Below are positions 44,947-52,718 of a stretch of DNA of 64,000 nt, piece by piece. Position 1 is the first letter of the stretch. Each line of letters opens with the position of its first letter. This DNA is from JAHCHG01 sp965214585. Its GTDB lineage: Bacteria > Acidobacteriota > Blastocatellia > Pyrinomonadales > Pyrinomonadaceae. A model generated the notes under the pieces. It saw only the letters and a list, made by a program, of their open reading frames with translations, ran no database searches and was not told the DNA's origin. The DNA lies in the NCBI GenBank assembly GCA_965214585.1, contig OZ243957.1, positions 992,001 through 1,056,000 of the forward strand. Reading direction: 5' to 3'. A program made the position numbers and the translations under genes.

Positions 44947-44949
44947 ATT

Positions 44950-45141
44950 ATGTATGACTTGTTAGTAATTTCTGACAAACAAATGGCTGAATGGGGAAGA
45001 CAAGCCTTTGTTGAAGCCGTTCAAGCTAACAGAATACAGCCCAACAACTTTTGGGAAGGTTACGCGCCTAATGGATTGAAATTTGGCGGATATATAGATA
45101 ATTCTACTAAAGCAGTTAGAACTTTTTACCCATTATTTTAG
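44950..45141 (+). pseudogene. Toxin tail remnant (module 2)
   Basis: A 63-residue frame (MYDLLVISDKQMAEWGRQAF to KAVRTFYPLF) equal in pattern to the last 60 residues of the CdiA-type toxins. The catalytic first part of the domain and the core are gone. It sits 3 bases after immunity 2 and 8 bases before immunity 3, so it marks a deleted module whose immunity gene has been kept. Confidence 0.65.
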
Positions 45142-45149
45142 GAGGACTT

Positions 45150-45590
45150 ATGATAGCTGTTTACCAAGTCCTTGCAGATATTGGACATAAAGAAAGTTTC
45201 ATTATTGCTTCATTTTTTAGTTCTTTAGCAAGCAGAACGGATTTCGTTTATTACATTGATTATTTATCACGAGGAATGAGCATAGGACTTGAAGAAAGTG
45301 GATGTGATTTTCCAAGTAGCTTAGATGAATATTTGGTTTCTCAAGATTTAGGATTTAATGGAGTTAAATTTTACGAATTTGATAATGAAATAACAGTTGA
45401 TGTTCCGACATTTCGCAAGTATCTTCGTCTAGCTTGTGAAGCATATTGGCAAGAGCATCCCGAAAGTAAGGAGATTTTGCAAAAATATTTAGTGCGTCCA
45501 CAGCCGCCGTTAGAAGAAGGCGCGTTAGAGGAATGGAAACGGCGACGTGATGCGGGAGAGTATCCAAAGCCGTATTCGGAGTTTGAGTAA
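45150..45590 (+). CDS. CdiI-type immunity protein 3
   Basis: A 146-residue homologue of immunity proteins 1 and 2 (SGCDFPSSLDEYLVSQDLGFNG, VDVPTFRKYLRLACEAYWQEHPE). The last 30 residues (QPPLEEGALEEWKRRRDAGE) are almost identical in DNA to those of immunity 1. An AGGAGG site lies before ATG. It outlived its own toxin. Confidence 0.72.
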   Translation: MIAVYQVLADIGHKESFIIASFFSSLASRTDFVYYIDYLSRGMSIGLEESGCDFPSSLDEYLVSQDLGFNGVKFYEFDNEITVDVPTFRKYLRLACEAYWQEHPESKEILQKYLVRPQPPLEEGALEEWKRRRDAGEYPKPYSEFE

Positions 45591-45619
45591 ACAGAGTTCT
45601 TTGAAAAAGTTTAGAGAAA

Positions 45620-45808
45620 GTCGGCTACGCGGGCGGGAAAATCGCTCCGAAACTGGTGGGCAAAACGGTCAAATTATCCGACAAAATGATCCGCGTTTTC
45701 GACGATGCGGCAGTCACGGTGCGGGGCAAAGTGCGGCAGGTTACAGAGAAACTCAGCGATTTAATAACGCCCGATATGGTTATGCCGGAAGGTTTAGCTA
45801 AGTTTTAA
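45620..45808 (+). pseudogene. Effector-1 core remnant without toxin
   Basis: From 45620 the frame VGYAGGKIAPKLVGKTVKLSDKMIRVFDDAAVTV to TPDMVMPEGLAKF repeats the pre-toxin core of effector 1, then stops at about 45806-45808 with no toxin. The 40 bases before it (GTTCTTTGAAAAAGTTTAGA onward) equal those before orphan module 1. It marks an emptied slot, the third copy of the core. Confidence 0.65.
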
Positions 45809-45904
45809 GTGCAGAAATGTGAATTATAAGTTAAAAGTAGGAAAAATAATATTTACCACAGGATATAACAAATAAATCCAAATTTAATTACTGGAGGCAA
45901 AAAA

Positions 45905-47041
45905 ATGGCAGGTGAAAATATAAAAATTCAGAGTCCGGTTCTTCCGCACATAAATCGTGAGGGAGAAACGGCGAAAACCAAACAGCGCGGGCAGAAAACA
46001 TTTCGGCTTGAAGAAAAGCCGAATTTTAGCAGGCAAACCGATTATTCTAAATCCGAAACGGATGATTCGCGTTCTGGCTTGCCGGATGATAATTGGCTGC
46101 GCGAGCGGACGGTTGAAGAACTCAAAACCTTAATTAAAGCGATACAGGTTGGCGCAACCGATCCGTGGGAATTGACCGATTTAATTTTCTACGCGCGTCA
46201 TCCCGATATGAAGGGAGTTCCGCTGACCGCCGAGCATCAAGATTTGCTCGACGAGTGGAATTCGATCAGCGCACTGCTCGTTCATCCGACGCTGAACGAA
46301 ATAAAAGACGTGATCGGTTCGCAGGATTTGACGAATTTTGCGGACGATAAAGTTGATCTCGACAGAGCGTTTGCCAACGCGAGCAATGTCAAAATCAATG
46401 CCGGAACGCTCGATTCATATACGACGCGCTATGACGAAGTGATCGCCAACGCCGTCGAATGGTGTCCGGGACTTTCGCCCGCCGTTTTGAAAAGCCTTCT
46501 GGCGCAGGAATCGAATTTTCATCCGACGGTGATAAATTCCTACGGTTATGCGGGAATCGCGCAATTCGGCAGACCGGCGGCGCGTGAAGTCGGCTTGCAC
46601 GTCGGCGTTGCCGGAACTGCTTCGGACGAACGGCTCGATCCTTCAAAGGCGATTCCGGGCGCGGCGCGGCTGTTAAATATCAAAGCCAAAAGATTGGGCG
46701 AAATCGCTTTTTCGCGTTACGGTCAGCCGGACGGCGCGGAGTTCTGGAAATTTGTCACGGCGGCTTATAACGGCGGCGAAGGAACGGTTGCCGTCGCAAT
46801 GGGACACGCTTACCGAGTCGGTATGTCGCAAGCGCGTGCCAAAGGAATGGTCGGAACGGATGCCGTCAGCTACGCGCGGCAATACGCTTCAAAATGGGAA
46901 AATTTGAAAGTCGGCGGAACTGGTTCGCCGCTCGGAATGGCGGCGGCGAGATTCTTTCCTAAGATTGCCGCGCAGAAATATCACGAGATCGGCAATTATC
47001 CGTCGCAGATTATGGGACGAGTTGCCGGAACATTTAAATAA
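45905..47041 (+). CDS. SLT-type lytic transglycosylase
   Basis: A 378-residue protein. The SLT core is LKSLLAQESNFHPTVINSYGYAGIAQF with the catalytic Glu and the later AAYNGGEGTV. The first 150 residues are disordered, then helical; no signal peptide is present. GGAGGC lies before ATG. T3SSs need a wall-cutting enzyme for assembly, and this one sits between the two effector arrays; it may also be an effector. Exported by the T3SS or inactive in the cytoplasm: undecided. Confidence 0.8.
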   Translation: MAGENIKIQSPVLPHINREGETAKTKQRGQKTFRLEEKPNFSRQTDYSKSETDDSRSGLPDDNWLRERTVEELKTLIKAIQVGATDPWELTDLIFYARHPDMKGVPLTAEHQDLLDEWNSISALLVHPTLNEIKDVIGSQDLTNFADDKVDLDRAFANASNVKINAGTLDSYTTRYDEVIANAVEWCPGLSPAVLKSLLAQESNFHPTVINSYGYAGIAQFGRPAAREVGLHVGVAGTASDERLDPSKAIPGAARLLNIKAKRLGEIAFSRYGQPDGAEFWKFVTAAYNGGEGTVAVAMGHAYRVGMSQARAKGMVGTDAVSYARQYASKWENLKVGGTGSPLGMAAARFFPKIAAQKYHEIGNYPSQIMGRVAGTFK

Positions 47042-47084
47042 CGCAAGTTGTTCGGTTATCCGGTTATGAAGAATATTTTCTTTA

Positions 47085-47164
47085 TGCCCGCGAAACACAC
47101 GAAATTTACGAAAAAAGAAAAGGATTTTAAAAGTTTTCGTGTTTTTCCGTGTATTTCGCGGGCA
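47085..47164. repeat. Palindrome between SLT gene and effector 2
   Basis: TGCCCGCGAAA (47085-47095) pairs with TTTCGCGGGCA (47154-47164), with inner partial pairing ACGAAAAA/TTTTTCCGTG. It is one of very few hairpins inside the island, while the first 21 kb carries eight. Confidence 0.65.
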
Positions 47165-47226
47165 AAATTTCTTAAATATCAATAATCGGAAACTTATGTT
47201 TTGAATAAACGAATGGAGATTCCTCA

Positions 47227-49026
47227 ATGAGCAGCAAAGTAAATTATAATCCGTCGGCGGTTTTCGGTCTGGACAGTTTGCCGCAAAATCACGACAATTC
47301 GGTTTGCAATAATTCCGCGCTGAAAGAAAATATACAGCCGAAACCGCAGACGTTTCCGAGCATTCCAAGATCGGTAACAACGACGATTCAAAAAGGCGAT
47401 ACGCCCGAAAAGGTCGTTTATCGCGCACTCGTCAAAGCCGCCCGCCGCGCCGGACTTCCGGCGAGCGAGCAGAAGAAGTTCGCCGCGAAATTTACCGATG
47501 CCGGGATGAGTTGGGAAGCGGGCGATCCCGACAAAACAGACGGAAATAAGATCAAGTCTTCGGATTATGATAAAAAAATCGGTCAGACGGCGACGATAAA
47601 TTTGTCAAAGATCAATATTGACGAATTGCGAAATCAGCGACAGGAATATATTGCAAGCGGCGGAAAACTCTATTCAAACCGTGAAATTTCAAACCAAGCA
47701 ATGGCGAATGAAAAGCAAGCGGCTAAAAACGGTATCACCGCCGAACGGCGCGAGCAGTTTAAAATGCGCGATTTATATGAAAAAGCGCAGATTCTGCCGA
47801 CTTCGATGTTCGGAACGCCGTCAAAACTCCGCGACTTAAAGCATATTTCGATGGTGGAAATGCAGAACATCTCCGGTTTATCGGCGGCAGATCAGGCACT
47901 CGCCGGATATATCGAACAGCGTTACGCGGACAGAAGCAATCTTTACGGGGACGACAAAGCCGACATCTTGAGAATCGCTAAAGCCAACGGCGTGAAGATA
48001 GAAAATCTCAACGTGTCCGGCGGCAGAGCCGATTTTGATATATCGGTGGAAAGCCTTCTGAAACTGCACATCGCCTATCTCGGCGTGCAGGAAAAAGCCA
48101 ACATCACACAGGCGCAGGTCAAAGATTTACAGAACAATTCCGCCTACAATCAATTTTTGATCGGAGTCGGCGAAGGTGCGTGGAACAATCTCAAAGACAC
48201 GGGCGAAGCGATTGCCGACCCAATCGGCACACTACGCGGAATCTACGAAGCGGGAAAAACGGCGGGTTCGCTCGGCTTAGAACTAGCGCAGATGTCGGAA
48301 ACGGAACGGTTGCAGCTTTACGCGCAGTTGGGAAAAGCGGGATTAAAAGGTTTAGGCGAAATGCCTTTAAATGTCGCCGCCAGAAAGATCGGCAATTTTA
48401 TCGGCAGTTTGGCGGTTGACGCGGCGTTAGGCAAAGGCATCGGAACGGCGATCACGTTGCTGAAAGACTTGAAGATCGGCGCGAAGATAATCAGAGAAAC
48501 CGTCGCATTGAGCAAAACGGTTAAGCAGACTTTAGGAAACGTCAAAGTTCCCGTTCCGAACTCGAAAGTCATAGTTGACGCGGCAGGCAACAAGTGGTGG
48601 ATGCCCGACGTTGAAGTTAAAAAGCTGGAAGACATCATCAAGCCGATGGAATCGCGGGCGAAGGAAAGTTTGTCGGGTGTTAAGAAAGCCATAAATCTTC
48701 CGTCTTGGAGCAAATTAACCTTCAAGTTAGAAAACGACGGAAAAACGATTCATTTGATAAATAATCATACAGTAACAGGACAAGGCTATCAGCAAAGCAT
48801 CGCGGCGGGCGGTAAAAAAGATGTATTTCCGGCGTGGATGACTGAAAAACAGATTTTCAAAGCGGTCAGAGAAGCCTACGAAAGTTCCAAAAAAGTTGGA
48901 ACTCAAATTGATGATATTACTGGCGAGAAAACTGTTGAGTTAATCGGACATTCAAAAGATGGTATGGAAATCAGGATGTATGTTAATGTAACTGCTAAAC
49001 AGTTAGATACAGCTTTCCCACAGTAA
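47227..49026 (+). CDS. Polymorphic effector 2 with EndoU-type C-terminal toxin
   Basis: A 599-residue protein beginning MSSKVNYNPSAVFG, no signal peptide. A helical middle follows. The pre-toxin core runs from LAVDAALGKGIGTAITLLKD to VPVPNSKVIVDAAGNKWWMP and DIIKPMESRAKESLSGVKKAI. The C-terminal 90 residues look like an EndoU RNase (HTVTGQGYQQS, GGKKDVFPAWMTEKQIFKAV, DGMEIRMYVNVT, closing AFPQ). The usual HIxxGH is altered here to LINNHT. It is followed 7 bases later by its immunity-like gene. GGAG precedes the ATG. Confidence 0.7.
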   Translation: MSSKVNYNPSAVFGLDSLPQNHDNSVCNNSALKENIQPKPQTFPSIPRSVTTTIQKGDTPEKVVYRALVKAARRAGLPASEQKKFAAKFTDAGMSWEAGDPDKTDGNKIKSSDYDKKIGQTATINLSKINIDELRNQRQEYIASGGKLYSNREISNQAMANEKQAAKNGITAERREQFKMRDLYEKAQILPTSMFGTPSKLRDLKHISMVEMQNISGLSAADQALAGYIEQRYADRSNLYGDDKADILRIAKANGVKIENLNVSGGRADFDISVESLLKLHIAYLGVQEKANITQAQVKDLQNNSAYNQFLIGVGEGAWNNLKDTGEAIADPIGTLRGIYEAGKTAGSLGLELAQMSETERLQLYAQLGKAGLKGLGEMPLNVAARKIGNFIGSLAVDAALGKGIGTAITLLKDLKIGAKIIRETVALSKTVKQTLGNVKVPVPNSKVIVDAAGNKWWMPDVEVKKLEDIIKPMESRAKESLSGVKKAINLPSWSKLTFKLENDGKTIHLINNHTVTGQGYQQSIAAGGKKDVFPAWMTEKQIFKAVREAYESSKKVGTQIDDITGEKTVELIGHSKDGMEIRMYVNVTAKQLDTAFPQ

Positions 49027-49033
49027 ATTTAAT

Positions 49034-49489
49034 ATGGAACAATTCAAAATACATTTGCCGCTTAGTTCATATATCAACAATAATTTCGGGCAATTTTGTG
49101 TCCAACTGGATGATTATTATTTTCCGAGTAAAGACTGGACTGATTTTGGGGAGAGAGTAGTTTTTAGTTGGCGTGATAAATTAAGTGAATTTCTGTTAGA
49201 AGAAGACAAAAAAGCAATCTGTAAATTTATGGATGGTAATTATCGCTTAGATGTAGAACCGACTAACGACAAAAACATCTTTAAAATTTCTTTCATTAGA
49301 GATGCAGGGGATTTAGATGAAATTAAATATCAAGGAAATGTAAATTCTGAACAGTTTTTGGGAGAAATTTTAAGAATTATAAAATCAATTCAAGAAGAAT
49401 GTAGAAAAAATGATAACCACGAAGCTGTAGAGAGAATTGAAACGAGTATTCAAAAGTTTTTAACGGCAAAAGATAATTTTCTCAAATGA
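49034..49489 (+). CDS. Immunity-like protein for EndoU toxin 1
   Basis: A 151-residue protein (LDDYYFPSKDWTDFGERVVFSW near residue 25). Homologues with the same YFP...WxDFG pattern follow the two EndoU orphans (49988 and 51870), so it is an EndoU-linked immunity family. I do not recognise a named family. Its stop TGA overlaps the ATG of the next orphan toxin (ATGA). Confidence 0.7.
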   Translation: MEQFKIHLPLSSYINNNFGQFCVQLDDYYFPSKDWTDFGERVVFSWRDKLSEFLLEEDKKAICKFMDGNYRLDVEPTNDKNIFKISFIRDAGDLDEIKYQGNVNSEQFLGEILRIIKSIQEECRKNDNHEAVERIETSIQKFLTAKDNFLK

Positions 49490-49983
49490 AGATTGTAATA
49501 ATAATTTTGCTCTTACAAATCATCTTCAATCCAATCGGCAACAAGTGGTGGATTCGGGGCGGTGAACTCAAGAAACTCGAAGACCTCATCAAGCCGATGG
49601 AGTCAAGGGCGAAGGAAACTTTGTCGGGTGTCAAGAAAGCGATCAATCTTCCGGCTTGGGATAAATTAACTTTCAGAGTTGATCCGGGCGAAACAAAAGC
49701 GCACTTTTTGACAGGACATAAAGCAGGTGAACTCCGTTTAGAAACAAGCAATAGAATGGGCGGTAAAAAAACGATTTTCCCTAAATGGATGTCTGAAGAT
49801 CAAATTATTGATGCAATTAAAGAAGCATATCAAACTTCAACTAAATCCAAGTCAACAAAATTTTGGGAAGGAGAAAGGACTATAACTTTAGACGGATACT
49901 CCGATAAGTATAATTTGAAAATAAGAATTCATATTAACTTAGACCAAAAGCAAATCGAATCTGCATATCCGCGTATTAAATAA
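49486..49983 (+). CDS. Orphan EndoU toxin module with hydrophobic start
   Basis: A 165-residue frame starting MKIVIIILLLQIIFN, then directly GNKWWIRGGELKKLEDLIKPMESRAKETLSGVKKAI, the end of the effector-2 core, and an EndoU domain (AHFLTGHKAGE, GGKKTIFPKWMSEDQIIDAI, ending AYPRIK). The ATG overlaps the immunity stop before it, so it can be translated alone. The hydrophobic start replaces the effector N-terminus; it could be a new membrane signal or chance. Confidence 0.65.
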   Translation: MKIVIIILLLQIIFNPIGNKWWIRGGELKKLEDLIKPMESRAKETLSGVKKAINLPAWDKLTFRVDPGETKAHFLTGHKAGELRLETSNRMGGKKTIFPKWMSEDQIIDAIKEAYQTSTKSKSTKFWEGERTITLDGYSDKYNLKIRIHINLDQKQIESAYPRIK

Positions 49984-49987
49984 TAAA

Positions 49988-50446
49988 ATGAACGAAGTAA
50001 CATTTCAATACAATCTTGAATCTTACCAAAGAAGTAATGGAGTAGTAAGTGATTTTGGAGAAATCTATATAAAGACAGACACGAATTATTTTCCTGAAAA
50101 AAACTGGACAGATTTCGGATGTAAAGCAGTATATATTTGGGCGGATGAGTTTGTAAGATTATTGGTTAATTCTAAATCTAAAGTAGAATGCAACTTTTAT
50201 GATGGAGCATTTTTGTTTTATTTGGAAACTATCGGAAACACTTGGCAAATGACCTTTGTGGATGAAGATAGTGATAAAGACTTTGAATTCCAAGTCATAG
50301 TAGAGCCATTTCAAATTTCAACAAATCTTCTCAAAGCACTAAGATTTATGAAGTCTATTCGTCAAATGCAAGGTTCTGAAAAATCATTTAGTTACTATCA
50401 AGAAAGAGAAATAGAGTTATTGAATGCAATTAAAGGATTAGAGTAA
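49988..50446 (+). CDS. Immunity-like protein for EndoU orphan 1
   Basis: A 152-residue homologue of the protein at 49034, with TDTNYFPEKNWTDFGCKAVYIW near residue 30. It starts 4 bases after the orphan toxin. The rest is diverged, as expected for partners of diverged toxins. Confidence 0.68.
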   Translation: MNEVTFQYNLESYQRSNGVVSDFGEIYIKTDTNYFPEKNWTDFGCKAVYIWADEFVRLLVNSKSKVECNFYDGAFLFYLETIGNTWQMTFVDEDSDKDFEFQVIVEPFQISTNLLKALRFMKSIRQMQGSEKSFSYYQEREIELLNAIKGLE

Positions 50447-50503
50447 ATAACAATTTAATTTGCTAAGTTATAAATTAGTGCTTTAGCTGACATCATCAAG
50501 CCG

Positions 50504-50917
50504 ATGGAGTCGCGGGCGAAGGAAGTTTTTTCAAACAGTAGAAGAACAATTGAAGATCACGAAATTCTTGGCGGACATACAAAGGCAAAGCACGTTGGAA
50601 AATCGGAAAATTGGTTGCGGCGACGTTTGAATAATGATCCAGATATGGGGGATTTTGCTTCATCTTTTAGGAACGAAGCAACAGCGAATCGCGTTCAAGG
50701 AAGATTTGTAAATAGATTTAAGAATGAAATTGACGAGTGGCTAAAAGAGGACAAGACCAAACCGCTATCAATAAAATTTGATATGAATGAACCTATTGGT
50801 ATTGTTGTAGAACGCGGAAAAGGAGGACATATAATAACTTCAAAAGTTCGTGTGGTTTTAGTTAAAGATTCGTCGCCGCAAGGTTGGCATTATCTAACTT
50901 CATTTCCAGAAAAATAA
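50504..50917 (+). CDS. Orphan RNase A-like toxin module
   Basis: A 137-residue frame. Only the last bit of core remains (DIIKPMESRAKE; the frame opens further upstream without a start). The toxin is of another family: LGGHTKAKHVGKSENWLRRRL, FASSFRNEATANRVQGRF, then GWHYLTSFPEK, the layout of bacterial RNase A-like CdiA toxins (His in KHVG, later Lys/His, LTSFP). ATG at 50504 has no ribosome binding site, so it is likely a silent module. Its CdiI partner follows. Confidence 0.72.
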   Translation: MESRAKEVFSNSRRTIEDHEILGGHTKAKHVGKSENWLRRRLNNDPDMGDFASSFRNEATANRVQGRFVNRFKNEIDEWLKEDKTKPLSIKFDMNEPIGIVVERGKGGHIITSKVRVVLVKDSSPQGWHYLTSFPEK

Positions 50918-50927
50918 TCAGAGAATT

Positions 50928-51281
50928 ATGATAAATTATAGTAAAGATTTTTATGCCTTAGATCAGTTTTTTTCAAGTTATTTTCATCAGGACTGGAAAG
51001 ATGATTATGATTGGAATCAGAAAGAGCCATTATTTGAAGATGTTGTAAGACATTACAAAACTGAGGATACGAAAGAAGGAATTAAAAAAACAGTTGAGGA
51101 ACTAACAGCGTTTTTGCAATCAGATTTATCAAATGAAGAAATTCATCGGATTGTCGAAGAAGATTTTTCTTCTTGGTATACACCGCGAAGTAGAGGAATG
51201 AATAAACGACAGTTTTTAGAAAAAGTTTTAGAAGTCCTGAAAGAGCCGAATAAGGCTAAAGCGTTAAGGCGAATCGCATAA
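50928..51281 (+). CDS. CdiI-type immunity protein for the RNase A-like toxin
   Basis: A 117-residue protein: YALDQFFSSYFHQDWKDDYD, then helices with LTAFLQSDLSNEEIHRIVEEDF and WYTPRSRGMNKRQFLEKVLEVL. The YFHQDW motif is typical of CdiI immunity proteins that pair with RNase A-like toxins. It begins 10 bases after that toxin. The matching pair strengthens both calls. Confidence 0.75.
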   Translation: MINYSKDFYALDQFFSSYFHQDWKDDYDWNQKEPLFEDVVRHYKTEDTKEGIKKTVEELTAFLQSDLSNEEIHRIVEEDFSSWYTPRSRGMNKRQFLEKVLEVLKEPNKAKALRRIA

Positions 51282-51293
51282 AACGAATTACTT

Positions 51294-51866
51294 ATGAGTA
51301 AATTGAGCAATCGAATAAGAAATAAAAGAGTTAAGACGTTTACCTTAGCTCTTTTAATTTTTTCATTTTCGTTTCAAATTAATCAAACTCTCGGCAATAT
51401 TATAGTTCCGATTCCAAATTCAAAGGTTATCGTTGATGCGACAGGCAACAAATGGTGGATGCCCGACGTTGAAGTTAAAAAACTCGAAGACCTCATCAAG
51501 CCGATGGAGTCGCGGGCGAAGGAAACTTTGTCAGGTGTTAAGAAAGCGATAAATTTACCTGCTTGGAATAAATTGACTGTTGATATTGAACATATAATAT
51601 CAGGTCATAAAGCAGGTGGCAGTCGTCTTGTCAACAGTATCAGAGATGGAAAAGGCAAAGATGTTTTTCCAGAATGGATGACTGATAAACAAATTTTAAG
51701 TTCAATAAAGGAAGCCTACGGGAACGCTAAAAAAATTGGAACTCAAGATACTCAAGAAGGAAAGATAATTGAGTTGATTGGACATTCTAAAGAGGGAATG
51801 AAAATCAAAATGTATATTAATACAACCACGAAAACTCTTGATACTGCATTTCCACAGTTTAAATAA
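51294..51866 (+). CDS. Orphan EndoU toxin module with signal-anchor-like start
   Basis: A 190-residue frame: a basic and hydrophobic N-terminus (KRVKTFTLALLIFSFSFQIN), then the effector-2 core end (IVPIPNSKVIVDATGNKWWM, LIKPMESRAKETLSGVKKAI) and a full EndoU domain. The domain shows IEHIISGHKAGGSR, the canonical HIxxGH, then KDVFPEWMTDKQILSSIKEA and the closing AFPQFK. It is the best-preserved EndoU here. The hydrophobic start suggests membrane insertion or Sec export instead of T3SS. Confidence 0.7.
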   Translation: MSKLSNRIRNKRVKTFTLALLIFSFSFQINQTLGNIIVPIPNSKVIVDATGNKWWMPDVEVKKLEDLIKPMESRAKETLSGVKKAINLPAWNKLTVDIEHIISGHKAGGSRLVNSIRDGKGKDVFPEWMTDKQILSSIKEAYGNAKKIGTQDTQEGKIIELIGHSKEGMKIKMYINTTTKTLDTAFPQFK

Positions 51867-51869
51867 AAT

Positions 51870-52313
51870 ATGAATACATTTGAGATTTATCATTCTTTAG
51901 ATTCTTACGAACAAGGTAACGGAAAAGTGGGCGATATACATATTTTGCTCGATTCATATGCTTTTCCTAATGATGAGTGGTTTGATTTTGGATTTTATAT
52001 TATTTCTGCTTGGGCAGAGTCCTTCGTAAGATTGCACAATGGAGAAGAAAAAGTTCAGTGTAAATTTATGGATGGTAATTATCGGTTTGATATTTTAAGA
52101 GAGAGTCAAAAAATTTGGAAATTTAATTTTATTGCTGAACGTCAGACTGACGAAATTTGGAAATCTGGCGAAGTAAATGCAAATCAAGCAACTGAAACTT
52201 TGTTAGAAAGTATTGATGCGATAATGAATTATCATAAAAAAAAAGGAAATCTCGAAAAGGTAAATTTTTGGCAAACAGTAAGTCAAAAACTTATTGATGT
52301 TTGGAAAAGGTAA
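51870..52313 (+). CDS. Immunity-like protein for EndoU orphan 2
   Basis: A 147-residue homologue of the genes at 49034 and 49988 (LDSYAFPNDEWFDFGFYIISAW, then CKFMDGNYRFDI). It begins 4 bases after the toxin. The CKFMDGNYR element is shared with 49034 almost exactly, less so with 49988. Confidence 0.7.
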   Translation: MNTFEIYHSLDSYEQGNGKVGDIHILLDSYAFPNDEWFDFGFYIISAWAESFVRLHNGEEKVQCKFMDGNYRFDILRESQKIWKFNFIAERQTDEIWKSGEVNANQATETLLESIDAIMNYHKKKGNLEKVNFWQTVSQKLIDVWKR

Positions 52314-52372
52314 ATTTTATATATCTCTATCTTTTATTATTTGAAAATTAGTTTGATGTTGAAATTAGCAGC

Positions 52373-52669
52373 TTGGCGGTTGACGCGGCACTCGGCAAAG
52401 GCATCGGCACGGCGATTAGTTTGCTGAAAGACCTAAAGATCGGCACAAAGATAATTCGTGAAACGGTTGCTTTGAGCAAAACGGTTAAGCAGACTTTAGG
52501 AAACGTCAAAGTTCCCGTTCCGAATTCAAAGGTTATTGTTGACGCGGCGGGCAATAAATGGTGGATGCCGGATGTCGAGATCAAGAAACTCGAAGACATC
52601 ATCAAGCCGATGGAGTCGCGGGCGAAGGAAACTTTGTCGGGTGTTAAGAAGGCAAATGATTTTGTCTGA
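52373..52669 (+). pseudogene. Effector-2 core remnant without toxin
   Basis: A 98-residue frame (LAVDAALGKGIGTAISLLKD to WWMPDVEIKKLEDIIKPMESRAKETLSGVKKANDFV) that copies the effector-2 pre-toxin core and ends where a toxin should begin. The start would be TTG. It is the last piece of the array, just before the convergent sctT gene. Confidence 0.65.
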
Positions 52670-52718
52670 AATTTGATAATTTAATCGCTGATCTTTTGGT
52701 AAATTCTTTTAATTTTCG

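Noticed and set aside
45547..45801. 84-residue frame over the end of immunity 3
   Set aside because: It runs out of frame with immunity 3 and the core remnant, both of which have clear homologues in the window.
47188..47215. GGAAAC, 16 bases, CGAATG before effector 2
   Set aside because: The spacing fits the island motif, but the second box is CGAATG, not CGATAA. The would-be transcript start would fall after the GGAG ribosome binding site of the 47227 start, leaving no leader. Probably chance.
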